Notes: generated by a model not told the origin, from the sequence alone. Positions 12,231 through 24,925 are shown, counted from the stretch's first letter. The stretch: 64,000 bases of DNA from Artemisia argyi (GCA_030686995.1 CM060692.1:121618796-121682795), one strand, 5' to 3'. Made by a program: numbers and translations.

Positions 12231-15187
12231 TGTTACAACTCACAATTACAGGTCATTTTCCAAACCCCGACAATTTACTATTCATGAGTTACTATTCATC
12301 ATTTACTATTCACCATTCACTATTCATCATTTTTGGAGTCAGTTTGAAACTTTGAGAAGCATTCAGAAATTTCACTATTCACATGACACTATTCATTCCC
12401 AAAAATAAAAACAATATTCATGAACATCATTCATTTCACTGTAAACCTAGTTTACGGGTATCCATATTCGCGTAACCAGTTTGGTTTAGCTGCGAAATCA
12501 TGCATCATCCGTAAGGACACTTCTTATGGACTAGAAATAGTCTAGATGTCATCACAATATCATTTGCATACTGCCCCACTCGTAGGTTATTTAATTTAAT
12601 ATCTTACGTATATTTAATAATTTACGTATATTTAGTTATTTAAATAAATGTTAACACACGATCAATAAATATGAACAACACATCCGACACTCTCTACATT
12701 GGTCCTAATACATTTTTACACTCATTACAATATCACAAAAATTATAAAATTATGTTACCCGGTATTTTGGGAATTTACTTATTTTATATCGTAAATTTTA
12801 TATAATTACGACGGTTTTCGTAATACTGCAACAATAATTATTCAAACACCCAATACTTGTAAGAAATACATTTTCATAATTTTTATAACTTTATTATGTC
12901 ACATGTAGTCCCGTTAAAATTTATTTCTAGCTAAATCGGTACCCAATAATACAAAAACTATTCAAAATTAATATTTAAATACACAAAATTGCCCAAACCA
13001 TCATGTCAACCCCCCCCCCCTTTCCCATAAAATCTGGCCCTTGCCCCCCCCCCCCCTCCTGGTCCTCCCCCTCTTTTGACTCAATTTGACCATATCATCT
13101 CATAATTAATTTAACATACATACACATTTTTCTTTCTTTCTTTCAAGTTCAAGTAAACTAAAAATACTCTCTTCTCATTCCTTTTTGGTATGGTTCGGCC
13201 ATGTCAAGAACATAAGAGGTCATCCATCAATTTTTCAAGATCAAGTTTTAATCAAGTCCCATTAGTTACCTATTACAAGGTTTTGAAATAAAAACCTATA
13301 GGTTAATTAAGTTTTTATCACCAAACCCTCTAATCACTCAAGTAAGTATGCCAAACTATTTTTCATCATATTACAATGTTCTTGAAAAGTTCATATTATT
13401 TTCGTACAAGTTTGTCATGTTTATATATGTTTATACCACTATAATTGTGTTTTTATACATTTTTAAGCTTCAAAAATTTATAATAAGTAATCCCTTAGTA
13501 ATATGGCTTGATTGGTGATGTTTAGGAACCCATGACACCCTAAGAAGGTGTATGGTAGGTTTGGATTAGCTTTGGTGTTGATTGGGAAGGATTGACACAA
13601 GTTATAAACTAGAAAATTCATTTTTGGCACTATAAGAAAAGTGGTTGTCCCTTTTTGCAAAACGTGGAAACATCAGGGATTCCTAGGTAATTTTTGACCA
13701 AAGATTCAGAAAATACTTTAAAAAACGAAGCTATGGGCGAAAGAACGGATAAAAACAAGCATATAACGAAGGAAATATGATTTTTCCAAGTTTAACGACG
13801 AAAAACTATTTTCTGAAAATATACTTGCTGTTGGACAACATTCGACAACAAAACGAGGCGTTAGACGTAACCTAGAGGTGCCAAACTATCAAAAATGTGT
13901 TAGTACATGTTAATACGAAACCGTAGATATAAAGAACGAAGAAAATGAGCCTATAACGACCAAGATATACACATTCCAAAACCAACAAACCATATTATTT
14001 TGACATTAGAAATAATATTCTACATACTAAAAACTATATTTTCTAGTAACAACATTGAAGAGCCGTATTTCTTACCCATTGAAGCACGTATGACCAAAAT
14101 TTTATTTACACGACTATTAGATGTCATTTCAAGGTTTTCAAAACGATGAGTTAAACACTAACACGTTATGTACAATATATTACAACTAGTTTTGCAAGTC
14201 TAGTTAGACATATTTTTCCCAAGTTATGGAAAACATTATACTTTAACAAAAACTATTATTTCCAAGTTACAAGTGGTATAGACATCATGTGCATGTACAT
14301 TCACTACATCACTTCAAATCCAAAGTAGATCATATTCATTCATATTAGGTTGCGGATAGTGTTCGCGCTTTGTTGTTCCGCTCATTACACCATCATTGTA
14401 CCATCACTTCAGGTGTGTTTTCATAGCCCCGTCTTAAATTACTTATTTCATTTTAAAACTCTCAGGGGAGAATACATTACACCATTTATTTTTGTACATC
14501 CCAAAGTATCAAATTCCATACATTGCTTAAGTTACCTTATTACCATATCAAGTCCTCTTATTATCATGGACCGTTAATTATGCGTAAGCGAGAGTGAGTG
14601 GATAGATCTATTGGGGGTGACTCCCCCGTCCGAGTTGGTAGCACCAACGAGTCATACGGACGCATTTCATTTGAATCATATTTGAGTGCCTGGTAAACAC
14701 ACGGTTGGGGCCATTTCATATCATGTCTAGCTTCGGGGTCATGAGCTTAAGAGCCAATGTAGCATTATTTTGACATCTTGTCACTTCACTTTATACTTGT
14801 GGCTATTGTACATACGATTTAATTCATAAACCTATGATTTCTCACCAACATTATTGTTGACCGTTTTAGCAATGTATTTTCAGTTAACTAAGACATATCC
14901 TTCATGGCATGCATGGAGTCATTTCATTGAGTAGCGAGGATGACGCATCTCATTTTGGATTTTCATGCACTTATGTATTATCGTTTGATTGTACCAAACT
15001 TATTTCCGTAAACTTATCAAACTTTTGGGACCTATGTTTTGTAAACTATGAATGTTTTTAAATTAATCAGACGAAGTATTTTCAAAACAACATTTTAGGT
15101 CGTTCAATATAACTGTAACTGTGGTGCTAGAACAGTCACGCCCAGGTATTCCATTCCGCTGTAAATCATGAATTTGGGGGTGTGACA
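12231..15187 (+). repeat. 3' LTR of the nested Ty3/gypsy element
   Basis: It starts TGTTACAACTC and ends GGGTGTGACA, is 2957 bp long, and is collinear with 370-7432 once the solo LTR is removed. The duplication CTCAC follows at 15188. High similarity to the 5' LTR by eye suggests a fairly recent insertion, in contrast to the decayed coding region, which may already have been defective when copied. Confidence 0.9.
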
Positions 15188-16447
15188 CTCACCTCTCGTT
15201 TCCTTGCTTAATTTTCCCACTCGGGAAGAACCACCAAGTTGAGGAATGACATCTTGATGTTCTAACAACGTCAAGGTGAAACCCTTTACGAAGCTTAGAC
15301 TCGTTTCAAGGACTTACTCCAAAAAGTCCCTCACCATGGCATTGATCTTTGGTTTCAAGTCCAAATCTTCTATGATCATGTCAATCAATCCACAAGGCAA
15401 ACCATTGACCAAGCGGCTGGTGGTAAGCTACGTGACAAGAATGTGGAAGAATCATGGGGAATCATAGAAGATCTTGCTCTCTATGACAACGAATGTTGGA
15501 ATGATCCCCATGACTTGAACAAAACGGTCAAGGCAATATCTTTGCCTTTGAATAATTCAAGCATTCCCGACCGTAGGATCATGGAACTTTAGGACCAAGT
15601 CAAATTTCTTATGAAATCCTATGAGGCTCCTAAACCTTCAAGCCAAGTGAACAAAATCACTTCTTCGTGTGAATATTGTAGTGGTCCCCATGACACTCGT
15701 GATTGCATGAAACTCCTTGAACAAGCTTTTGCGGACTACGCGTCTTCGCGTACCGACGAAGCAGGAGACAAGTGGTACACTTTCAAGCCTGAGCCAAACA
15801 CTTATGGTGATTCCTTCAACCCTTCTTGTTAAAATCACCCAAACCTTAGGTGGAAACAAAACCAAAACACTTCTCAAAACAATTCTTCAAATCCACCTAA
15901 TCGTTTTCAACCAAACGGTTCAACCTTGAATCGTACTTTCAACAACAATCCTTCCAACAACTATGGTAGTACCAATAATTTTGAAATATTGATGTCCAAT
16001 TTTATGGCATATCAAGAAGCACTTTTGACAAAGTTTGAAGCCGATTTCAAACAAAAGCAAAGCGAGATGACAAATAAAATTGACACCTTGTTGAAAATCC
16101 TAAATGACCGAGACTTGGGAGCCCTTCCAAGCGACATAGTCAAGAAACCAAAACTAAATGTTAACTCTATTTCATCAGTTTCGGTCAATGCTATAAGCAC
16201 GTGTTTCAAGCAAACTCAAGATCTTAAAAATGACCAACATGATGAAACCACCAAAAAAAGGTCGGTCAACAAAATAATTGAAACACCTCTTATTCAAAAC
16301 CTTGACGATCAATTCAAGGAGCTCCGCCTTGAACGTCCGGTTATTGATGTTTTAGCTCGTGCTCGTTACTACAATGCCCTTTTGGAAAAATACGAGAAGT
16401 ACCTTAAATTAGGTGAAAAAGGAACCGCCTTCGTTCAAAATAAGTAA
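15188..16447 (+). pseudogene. gag of A1, main part
   Basis: After the CTCAC target copy the sequence continues the split gag: a RFLA..F block, then segments such as ETLYEAW, VPHHGIDLWFQVQIFYDHV and AGGKLRDKNVEESW near 15280-15460, matching the relative's gag at 61600-61870. A zinc-knuckle-like C-x2-C-x3-H-x4-C (CEYCSGPHDTRDC) lies at about 15669-15710, then an Asn/Pro-rich linker and a charged C-terminal part open to 16447. In-frame stops (near 15214, 15275, 15591 and 15832) and a frameshift show it is dead. Gag would form the particle shell. Confidence 0.8.
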
Positions 16448-16930
16448 CCTTAGAAGTTAGATGATCCGGGCATATTTGTTCTACCTTGCAAGATCGAAAA
16501 CTCCGAGGCTTTTGACATATTAGCCGATCTTGGGTCAAGCCTAAATCTACTTCCGTTGTCCCTTTACTCCACTCTTAAGCCAGGTAAATTAGATGAGACG
16601 GAAGTAATCATAGGTCTTGCGGATGGAAGTGTCGCATATCCGATTGGGGTAGTAAAGGACGTATTAGTGCACATATTAAGACTAACTATTTTAGCCGATT
16701 TCCACGTCCTTGATATGGTTAGTGACCCTACATGACCTTTGCTGATTGGAAGAGGATTTCTAGCTACCGCAAGTGTGATGATTGATTTTAAGGAATCTAA
16801 AATAGCGGTAGGAGAAGGTGAAACTTGGTCGGTATACGATGTTAAGAAACACGCCTACGATACTAATAAGGAACCAACACCTCATTGGGTAGATGTAAAT
16901 AGGAGACCTTCTAGGTACAGACCATAGATT
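16448..16930 (+). pseudogene. Retropepsin-like protease of A1
   Basis: A segment ILADLGSSLNLLPLSLY at about 16522-16570 matches the active-site region of Athila/Tat proteases, where D-L-G replaces the usual D-T/S-G. The family's later hydrophobic-ILGRPFLATA block appears as LLIGRGFLATA at about 16738-16770. Stops at 16446 and near 16734 interrupt the frame. It follows gag directly, as in the A2 relative. It would have processed the Gag precursor. Confidence 0.75.
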
Positions 16931-17011
16931 AATAGAGATTTCATTAGGCCTCAACGCCCATTCTACCTAGAAGAGGAATTTGTTAACCAAACGCATTTGG
17001 TAGAATAACTC

Positions 17012-17320
17012 TTGGCTAGGGATAGAGAATTGGACCCATATGAAGATCCTCTAGTTTTTAGAAAGATGATTGAGTTCCTAGGAGTCTTACCCATTAACCT
17101 AGGAATAAATAGGTGGAAAAGCGAGGGTGATAAATGTAAGTGGAATTGGAATAAGCCACCTGAGGAAGGAGATGGATCCTGGCACATAAAGATGACATTA
17201 TATGATCCGGATGGAGAGAAGTTTGAAAAGTCATACCAAACAAAATGTACCGATAGGAAGCTAAAACCTAAATTTGATCCTAAATATGTCCTCAATAAGG
17301 AACTCACTCACATAGGATAG
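17012..17320 (+). pseudogene. Unassigned 102-codon ORF after the A1 protease
   Basis: The frame is open from 17012 to 17320 and encodes a charged, Trp- and Lys-rich product with no motif I recognise. It sits between the protease and the post-pol GCGCTTCTTGGGAGGC motif, the place where A2 keeps an integrase C-terminal remnant, but I see no convincing match between the two. It may be the end of the ancestral polyprotein or a captured fragment. Confidence 0.4.
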
Positions 17321-18160
17321 GGTGTGACTTTGAGTCTAGCTACAAGACTCGTAAATAAATAAAAGCGCTTCTTGGGAGGCAACCCAAGCTTTTTATTTGT
17401 GTGCTTGTTTATTTGCTTTTATTTGTTTTCGTATATATTTTTCATTCTCATTATTTATTATTCATGTCTCAAAGTGACTTGTAAAAATGCTTTATTTTGT
17501 TTTTAACTTCGGCTTTGTCACATATAAAGGTATTTTACAAAAGATATGTGTAAGGGAGGCTCAAATTTGTTTTAAAGAACGAAGTGAACATGAACGATAA
17601 TAATGAGATATGAATATACATATTAGTATTTGTTTGAGTCAAATGCTTGTATCGAGTCACAATGGATGTTTTGCAGGAATTCCATGTCTTAAAACACTGG
17701 TTTTTCTAGAAATTTTCTGGAAACAAAAGATAAAAATTCTGTCAGGTACATCATAACGGCGTCAGGAGTTACAACCTGACGGCGTCAGGCTCTGCTTCGT
17801 AAAAAAGATTTCCAGGTTTTGTTTGGCTGCCGGAATTTTAAAGTTTCATAGAATCTCAATTTTTTGAACTCCAGGAATCTACAAACATTTATTTTGCAAG
17901 CATTATATCTTTACTTGCTTTCTAGGATTTAGTTTTATATATAGTATACCGTCGATTTTATGCGAGGTTTGTGCTTTGTTTTCTTTGTTAATTACTGGTT
18001 ATATTGGACAAGAAGATGATCTTATTTCAGGAGTGAAGCTTTACATGTACATTTTCTTGGAGGAAGATTTAACCATGTAACCACATTTTCCATACCGTGC
18101 AAATAAGGGGAATACTAGTTTCTTTTATTCTCATTTGTTTTTACTTCTACATCCTTAACT

Positions 18161-18180
18161 GAACATTGGGGACAATGTTC
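18161..18180 (+). promoter_or_regulatory. Conserved stem-loop in the A1 3' region
   Basis: A perfect inverted repeat with arms GAACATTG and CAATGTTC around loop GGGA is directly followed by CTTAAGTGTAAGGGGG. The identical hairpin occurs in A2 at 59147-59166. The role is unknown; it could mark an internal polypurine or packaging signal. Confidence 0.7.
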
Positions 18181-19703
18181 GACTTAAGTGTAAGGGGGTA
18201 AAATTGGGATACCTTAGAAACTACAACTTCACTTGATTTTTGTTTTGTTTAATAGTAATGTGTAATAAAACTGAAAGAAATACTTGTTAGGGTAATGTTA
18301 GCACCAAATTTAAAATTTTTTGCAACATTTAGGAGAGAAACTCTAGTCTTAATAAGCGTCTCATTGATAGGAGTTATATGACTAGCACAAAAAACCGTAC
18401 CAATAAAAAATTTCCACCCCAAATATGTGAGGTTCGCCCCTAGATTTGTTAGGAAAAGCATTCACTATTAGTGCTTGTGAGTGTACCGATAGTATTTAGA
18501 TTCTAGAACTTGCGTTAGTGATGCATCCCGAGACCGCTAATGAGACTACATTCGTGTAGTTAGGATTTACTATATGATAAGAGGCATTAGGATAACCCTT
18601 GTTTTACGCCTGTAATATAATTACATTGACTTCCTTGGTCAAGTAATTTTCCCACACCTTTGCGATGTGCTCATTTTTAGTACACGAAACCCCTAGTGCA
18701 ACCCCCAGAGCCTATCTTTTTAGTTTCTAACTTTAAGCATTTTACTTAAAGGAAGAATTTGTTTGCAATCCACCCCCAAATGTACACCCAAATCGCCTTA
18801 GCCTTCCTTGTATGCACACATCTTTAGTGCATTATTGTTATTTGTTTAAACCATTAGTTAGTTGTCTAATTGGTTACATGGTTGCTAACTCGAGTCATAT
18901 CTTGTACATAATTGTTTTGGGACGATTGAGACATATGGGTAAAGTACTAGTGTAATGGAGTAATAGGGAAGAACATAATTTATTACCCCCATATATACGT
19001 TAATGTTTTAAAGTACTCTAAATATTTTGATTATCTTGATTCGAGTCTTTATTTTGATTTATGTAAAAAATTTAAGTGTAAGGGGAGGAAACGAGCTCCT
19101 TTGATGTATTATTTTAGATGGTAAGGCAAGAGTGTATGAAAAAAAAATCGAAAAACAAGAAAAAATAGAAAAAAATGAGAAAAAGAAAAGTAGAAAAAAC
19201 ATACGCACTACCATCCCATTTCTTTTATTTTATTTATGTTTATGTTTTTCGTTATTAGCTTAAGTTGAGTCGAGTCTTAGCTTAGCAACGCCACATTGTA
19301 CATGTAATTAACTAAGACAAATGACTAACCACCTGTTAAACATCCCTTTATCCAACAAAACCATGTTTTCCATATCCCTACACCTAACATTACAACCCTT
19401 TAAAAGACCTCTTTGATAGTTTATCCTAGGTGTTTACGCCAAAGTGGTGGAAGCTTGATCCTTTTCCAAGCCTATGGTAATCTATTTGCTATGATAGGTA
19501 GTGAGAGATATTTATTCCATTTCCATTTGAGATATATACACTTATAAAACCCAAGAGATGAGAGTATCCAAACACTATATGTAAGGTGCTAGTATATAAT
19601 TTATGTACTTGTTTTGATTAGGGTAGATGAATCATTTGTTGTAATTACTTTTATATTAATGTTAGATGACCCCTAACTTGTATTTTAATTGGTATAAAAG
19701 CAC

Positions 19704-19743
19704 ATTTGCTTGAGGACAAGCAAATCCCAAGGGTAAGGGCATT
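19704..19743 (+). promoter_or_regulatory. Stem-loop and polypurine tract before the A1 3' LTR
   Basis: Arms ATTTGCTTG and CAAGCAAAT flank loop AGGA (19704-19725). A purine-rich CCCAAGGGTAAGGG then runs almost to the LTR start TGATAAGG at 19744, the position of the plus-strand primer. A2 has the same arrangement at 57511-57551 with one arm mismatch. Confidence 0.7.
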
Positions 19744-19952
19744 TGATAAGGAAATATTTGTTATACTTTTAGGGGTCATTTAAGCCCTAAATCATGTTTT
19801 TATGATCAAATACTACCTTAAATAGCTTCTTTTGTCATTTTAGGTACTTGAGACATAAATTCTGGAAAATGGAGCATTTTGGAGCTTTTTGGACATTTTT
19901 ATGCTCAAGAATGAAGAGAACAAGAAAAGGCGAGAAAGTCAGGAATTAACAC

Positions 19953-20216
19953 CTGACGGCATCACGCTTTGGAGCTGACGTCGTCACCATACGATGATAT
20001 GCCAAAGATTTTTATGTTGAGATGCCCTAGAAGAAAGTGTCCGTTTAACACCTGACGGCGTCAGGTGTTCCAGAAACAAGGCCGTCTCCCTTTAGCACTA
20101 TACGAGATGGCCCAGAACACTTATAGGGAGACGGCGTCAGAGATCTCTTGGGTGATACGAAACCCTAAAACACGGAGATCTGACGGCGTCAGATGCCAAA
20201 ACCTGACGCCGTCAGA
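19953..20216 (+). promoter_or_regulatory. TGACGNCGTCA palindrome array in A1 LTR U3
   Basis: At least six copies or near-copies of TGACGGCGTCA or TGACGCCGTCA lie in 260 bp, the last one five bases before the (TA)n that occupies the TATA-box position. The half-site TGACG is the core bound by TGA-type bZIP factors; binding here is an inference. Confidence 0.7.
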
Positions 20217-20218
20217 CT

Positions 20219-20320
<102 letters not shown>

Positions 20321-20989
20321 GGGGTTATAATAAAAAGTGTGTTATAATAAAAAGGATAGGAAGCCTTCCCAACCATTGGATCATATTTGACCAGATTTGA
20401 CCAGATCAAAAAGTATGGTGGCAAGATGGTAAATAATGTAAACTTCAGGGGCAATACTATTATAGTGTAATTTACACAAGTTGTGTTTCATTCTCCAATA
20501 TCTGATCATTCGTTTCATCTCAAAAAAGAAAAAACTCTCTCTAAAAAAACACACACTAGATCACACACAAACCCAGATTCTTTCATTCCAAAATCTTAAT
20601 TCATCAACGATTATTCATCGTCAACGATTATTCATCATAAACGACTCAACCTACTGAATCAATGATTGGTACTGCATTGATTTGTTAGAGTTTCAATCCA
20701 CCATTCAAACCCTTACTGCATCAACGATGGTGAGGATGAACCAATGAGATCTTAAGTAGATTTTTAATAATAACTTTGTTACTGCATCAATTTGTTAGAT
20801 TTGATTTACTAAAATCATGTTTTTTTTTACCAATTTAAGTTCGTTATCTTGGATATGATGAAGTAGGCTATCAAATCTATTTAAGAGTATGTGTATGTGT
20901 ATGTTTACGGTTGCTGCATGCAAGGTGTTTGATAAAATGTCTTAATGGGACTCTATAACTATGGTGCACTAACTTTACATTTTGATGCA

Positions 20990-22110
20990 CTTGTAATGAA
21001 ACTGTGATGCACTAATTTCAACTCAGATGTAGTAGTGTTCAGGTGTCGCGTGTAAGGATGAACTAGGCAAAGTGTACATTATTTTATGTGTGTATGCTTG
21101 GTTGTATGTTTGATGCACTAGAATTTGTATTGAGATGCAGTAGGTGTTCAGTTGTTATGTGTAAGAATGAAGTAGGCTAACTGTAAGTTGTTTTATGTGT
21201 GTAAATGATTTTGTATGCTTAGTTATTTGTGTGATGCACTAGAAAATGAACTGAGATGCAGTAGGTGTTTAGTTGTTGCGTGTAAGGATGAAATATGCTA
21301 AGCGTAGGTTGTTTTATGTGTATAAATGTGTTTGCATGCTTGGTTGTATGTCTGATGCACTTGAAAATGAACTGAGATGCAGTAGGTGTTTAGTTGTTGC
21401 GTGTAAGGATGAAATAGGCTAAGCCTAGGTTTTTTTATGTGTGTAAATGTGTTTGTATGCTTGGTTGTATGTGCGATGCACTGGAAAATGATCTGAGATG
21501 CAGTAGCCATTCAGTTGTTGCGTGTAAGGATGAAATAGGCTAAGCGTAGGTATGTGTATAAATGTGTTTGTATGCTTGGTTATATATGTGATGCACTGGA
21601 ATTTGAACTGAGATGCAGTAGGTATTTAGTTATCGCTTTTAAGGATGAAATAGGCTAAGTGTAGGTTGTTTTAGGTGTGTAAATGTGTTTGTATGCTTGG
21701 TTGTATATGTGATGCATTAGAATTTGAACTGAGATGCAGTAGGTCTTCAGTTATCGCATGTAAGGATGAAATACGCTAAGCGTAGGTTGTTTTATGTGTG
21801 TAAATGTGTTTGTATGCTTGGTTGTATATGTGATGCATTGGAATTTGAACTTAGATGCAGTAGCTATTCAGTTGTCACATGTAAGGATGAAATTGGCTAA
21901 GCGTAGGTTGTTTTATGTGTGTAAATGTGTGTGTGTGCTTGGTTGCATGCATGATGCACTAGAATCAGAACTGAGATGCAGTAGGTATTCAGTTGTCACG
22001 TGAAAGGATGAAACAAGCTAAATGTAGGTTGTTTTATGTATGTAAATGTGGTTATATGATTTGTTGTCTATGTGATGCACTGAAAATTGAATTAAGATGC
22101 AGTAAGTATT
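20990..22110 (+). repeat. About nine copies of a 120-bp minisatellite in the MULE
   Basis: Each unit holds GATGCACT, GAGATGCAGTAGGT, GTGTAAGGATGAAAT and GTTTGTATGCTTGGTTG in the same order. More diverged units with GATGCAGT continue to about 22620. Short ORFs on both strands here are products of the repeat. Confidence 0.9.
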
Positions 22111-22623
22111 AATATGTTTTAGAATGATGAAGTGATGTAGTAGGTTCTTATTGTGGCATATAAAGTTAGATTAGACCATGTGTAGGGTGTATTAGTGGTT
22201 GAAAAGTGTATGTATCTGTGTGTTGTATGGATGATGCATTTGGTGTCACGAAGGTATGCAATATGTACATGTTTGTGGCATATAAGGCTAGATTAGGTTA
22301 GATGCAGTGTGTTTTATTTATCGACAAGTGCATATTGTGTTTTACTTGTCGAAAAGTGGTTGCGTGTCTATTTATATGCATGATGCAGTTGCTGTAAAGA
22401 AGTGATGCAGTATGTGTTTATTTGTGTCATATAAGATTCAACTAGGTAACACGCAGGATTTAATGCTTGTGGAAAAGAGGTTGCATGTGTATTTGCATGC
22501 ATGATACAGTTTTTGTAAAGAAGCGATGCATTAGGTATTCATTTGTGGCATATAAGGTTAATTAGGTCACACATAGTGTGTTTTATTTGTCAAAATGTGC
22601 TTGTGTGTGTACTGTATATATGA

Positions 22624-23110
22624 TCATGTTACAGGTAGAAATAAATACGAAAATAGCAGACTAAGATATGTTGAATATGACGTTGATCTGGTGAGTAAAA
22701 GTTGATTAGATGATTAGTTGTTTTTTGCTGCATTAGAGTGCTATAATTAGTGCATCACAATGAAACACTATATTAATTTAATAGTCTATTATAAACTTTC
22801 ACAGATGAACATGCATATTGACTACTTGATGAGGAATAAACACCCAAGATGGAATGAGATGTTTACCGTAAGGGTTGTGGTTCTTTTGAAGCATATGGAA
22901 ACTTCCAATGGTCGTGGTATTTTTGAGGAAGAGTTAAAGAAAGAAGACGTAGGTCAAAGAGGAAAAATCTATCTATTGCAAGCAAAGAAAATGGCCAAGA
23001 CGATTCTTACAATTATGAATAAGAAAAAGGCGAAAGTCTTGGCATGCACAGAGGCATATAACAAACTGCAAATAGTAGATTCCAATCCTCTAATGATACA
23101 ATCAAATTGA
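22624..23110 (+). pseudogene. ULP1-like SUMO protease relic (C-terminal exons)
   Basis: Two exon-like pieces can be read. The first (about 22636-22690) ends at a GTGAGT donor; the second begins after TTTCACAG at about 22805 and stays open to 23110. The second contains LLKHMETSNG and, about 30 residues later, AKKMAKTIL, matching the segment that follows the catalytic Cys in MULE-borne ULP1 proteins (family form DCG.F..RHMETY). The expected D-C-G reads V-R-V here, so the nucleophile is lost. The catalytic His and upstream domain are missing. Confidence 0.6.
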
Positions 23111-23339
23111 AAGACGGAATGGTATAATTATTGAAAGCGTAACAAGGATTATCAAATGATACTTGTGGATCATTAAAAAACAATGTTTAAATTCTATTGG
23201 ATGTAATACTTTAGATTACTGAATGTTTAATATTAAGTATTGTACATCTTAATGATGATAATGTTTGTTTAATATTAATTACTTTTGATTATTACTGATA
23301 TCTGAATGAACATAGATGCACTAAATTATAAATCATATT

Positions 23340-24000
23340 GCTCTGAAATACTGGTGCATCACATTGTATACAACTGGTGCATCATAATGTATACAACTGG
23401 TGCATCATAATGTGTATATCAAGTGCATCACAATGATGTAAGTTTAATGTATCACAATAAATCTACTACCTCACAATGTTAAATATTTTTAAAATTCTAC
23501 TGCATCACAATATTGTTCTACTGCATCAGAATGCTATCATATTACTGCATCACAGTGTTATCATACTGCTGAATCACAATATAATTTTACTGCATCACTG
23601 TGTTAATTTACTGCCTCACAATGTCAATTTACTACAACACTATGTTATACTACATACTATTGCTACTCAATACTAGCATACTCCTAAAATCAAAATAAAA
23701 TTATGTTACATCAGAATATTGTTCCACTGCATCAGAAGTTTATCATATTACTGCATCATAATGTTATCATACTACTGAATCACAATATAATTTTACTGCA
23801 TTACTATGTTAATTTACTATACCATAATGTTATACATATTGTTGCTTCTCAATGTTATCATAGTGTTGCATCAAAATAATACTTTACTGCATCTCTGTAT
23901 TATGTTACTGCATCATAATGAATATTTTACTGCATTACAATGTAAATGATACTGCATCAAAATGTATATTTTGCTGCATCATAATGTACTAAACAAATAA
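23340..24000 (-). repeat. TACTGCATC short repeats in the MULE
   Basis: About two dozen TGCATCA(C/T)AATGT units spaced around 20-25 bp apart. They are the reverse complement of the GATGCAGTA core in the left-hand minisatellite, so the element carries the same core in opposite orientation in its two halves. Further copies lie at 24410-24780. Confidence 0.85.
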
Positions 24001-24187
24001 CATAATGCAGTAACTATTATCCATAAAATAGAAAGATACCAAGTATATTTCATAAACACTATTGATGTTTGGTAATAAATACTATACATCATAGAACAAA
24101 AACATGTCTTGTAAGTAATTCTTTAATATCTTTATAGTACTTATTGCGAATTGAGAAAAAAAATAAAAAATAACTGAAATAATGCTT

Positions 24188-24345
24188 TCAAGCTTTATGG
24201 GATCTTCTAAGCCCAGCTCTTGTCGCTCTTGTCGGCTCTACTGGTTGCTTGCTTTTCTTCGATGGTGGCAATTTTAATGAACATGTCTTGGAATTATGGC
24301 CTTCTTTCTCTTCACATACACTACATGTTCTTCTCTTATTACTTT
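24188..24345 (-). pseudogene. FAR1/MuDR-like transposase C-terminal zinc knuckle
   Basis: Read on minus, a frame ending at the stop at 24188-24190 contains TCSVCEEKEGHNSKTC, the C-x2-C-x4-GHN-x3-C knuckle typical of plant MULE transposases and FAR1-related proteins, followed by a basic tail rich in Lys, Arg and Pro. The frame is closed by a stop just upstream, near 24350, where a splice acceptor or a truncation could lie. No DDE catalytic region was found elsewhere in the element, so most of the transposase is missing. Confidence 0.6.
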
Positions 24346-24849
24346 AATGAATCATCATGTTATTCACTGCATTACAATGTGTATATAAACTATAAGATAC
24401 ACTAGATAAATACCAACTGCATCAGTATTTCAAAATAGCTGCATCAAACTAACGACTAAATATACAAGCCTTTTCCTGATAAAAGAACAAAAATACTAGC
24501 TAATAAATTCAACTTCGTCAAAAACAAACACCTACTGCATCAAAGTTTTAAATCAACTGCATCATACATACAATTACACACACGAACAATTTATACTCAC
24601 CACTTAAAAAATATAAGCTTTTAGATATATATATATATATATTTGCCACAAACAAACACCTACTGCATTAACATTTTAAAAGAGTTGCATCACGCACACA
24701 ACTACACACACAAGCCTTTTCCACCGAATAAATGACAGATTAAAAGCTGATGCATCATAGTTTAAAATTACTGCATCACAGTTATTAAATATCACAAAGA
24801 CATTTTAACAAACACCTTATGTGCAGCATTCCTAATCACTTTTTTTTAT

Positions 24850-24925
24850 CAATTTTTTTTCCAGATTTGGTTTCAAGTGCATAAAGAAACATAGTGTAGT
24901 CTGAATCAAACTCCGAATATAACAT
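24850..24925 (-). other. Possible short exon remnant in the MULE
   Basis: On minus an ATG (24923-24925) opens about 24 codons with a plausible protein-like composition (LYSEFDSDYTMFLYALETKS). It could be an upstream piece of the transposase or a chance frame. Confidence 0.25.

Larger units (their letters stand above)
370..15187 (+). mobile_element. Ty3/gypsy retrotransposon (Tekay/Del-like) inserted in A1 gag
   Basis: It begins TGTCACAACTC and ends GGGTGTGACA, flanked by a perfect 5-bp duplication CTCAC (365-369 and 15188-15192). The LTRs are 370-7432, itself enlarged by a 4-kb insertion, and 12231-15187. A tRNA-iMet primer site follows the 5' LTR. The internal region (7433-12230) keeps recognisable but heavily mutated gag, reverse transcriptase and integrase traces in gypsy order. 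The about 3-kb LTRs and the integrase sequence suggest the Tekay/Del chromovirus lineage; that lineage call is an inference. Confidence 0.85.
17321..19743 (+). other. Long noncoding 3' region of A1
   Basis: About 2.4 kb without coding potential separates the last ORF from the 3' LTR. It is collinear with 57511-60000 of A2: shared blocks include the A/T-rich oligopurine tract (19139-19200), the CTAGTCTTAATAAGCGTCTC region (18350) and CATTGTACATGTAATTAACT (19290). It also holds TGACGGCGTCA palindromes (17757-17789), hairpins and purine boxes listed separately. Conservation of a noncoding stretch in two diverged copies suggests a cis-acting role. Confidence 0.7.

Noticed and set aside
11968..12408. 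146-codon ORF over the integrase end and LTR start
   Set aside because: The family motif RIPIVKVRWNSRRGP is in another frame, and the ORF crosses the LTR boundary at 12231.
20990..24000. Regularly spaced repeats that could suggest a CRISPR-like array
   Set aside because: The units are diverged minisatellites inside a plant MULE, without unique spacers or cas genes.
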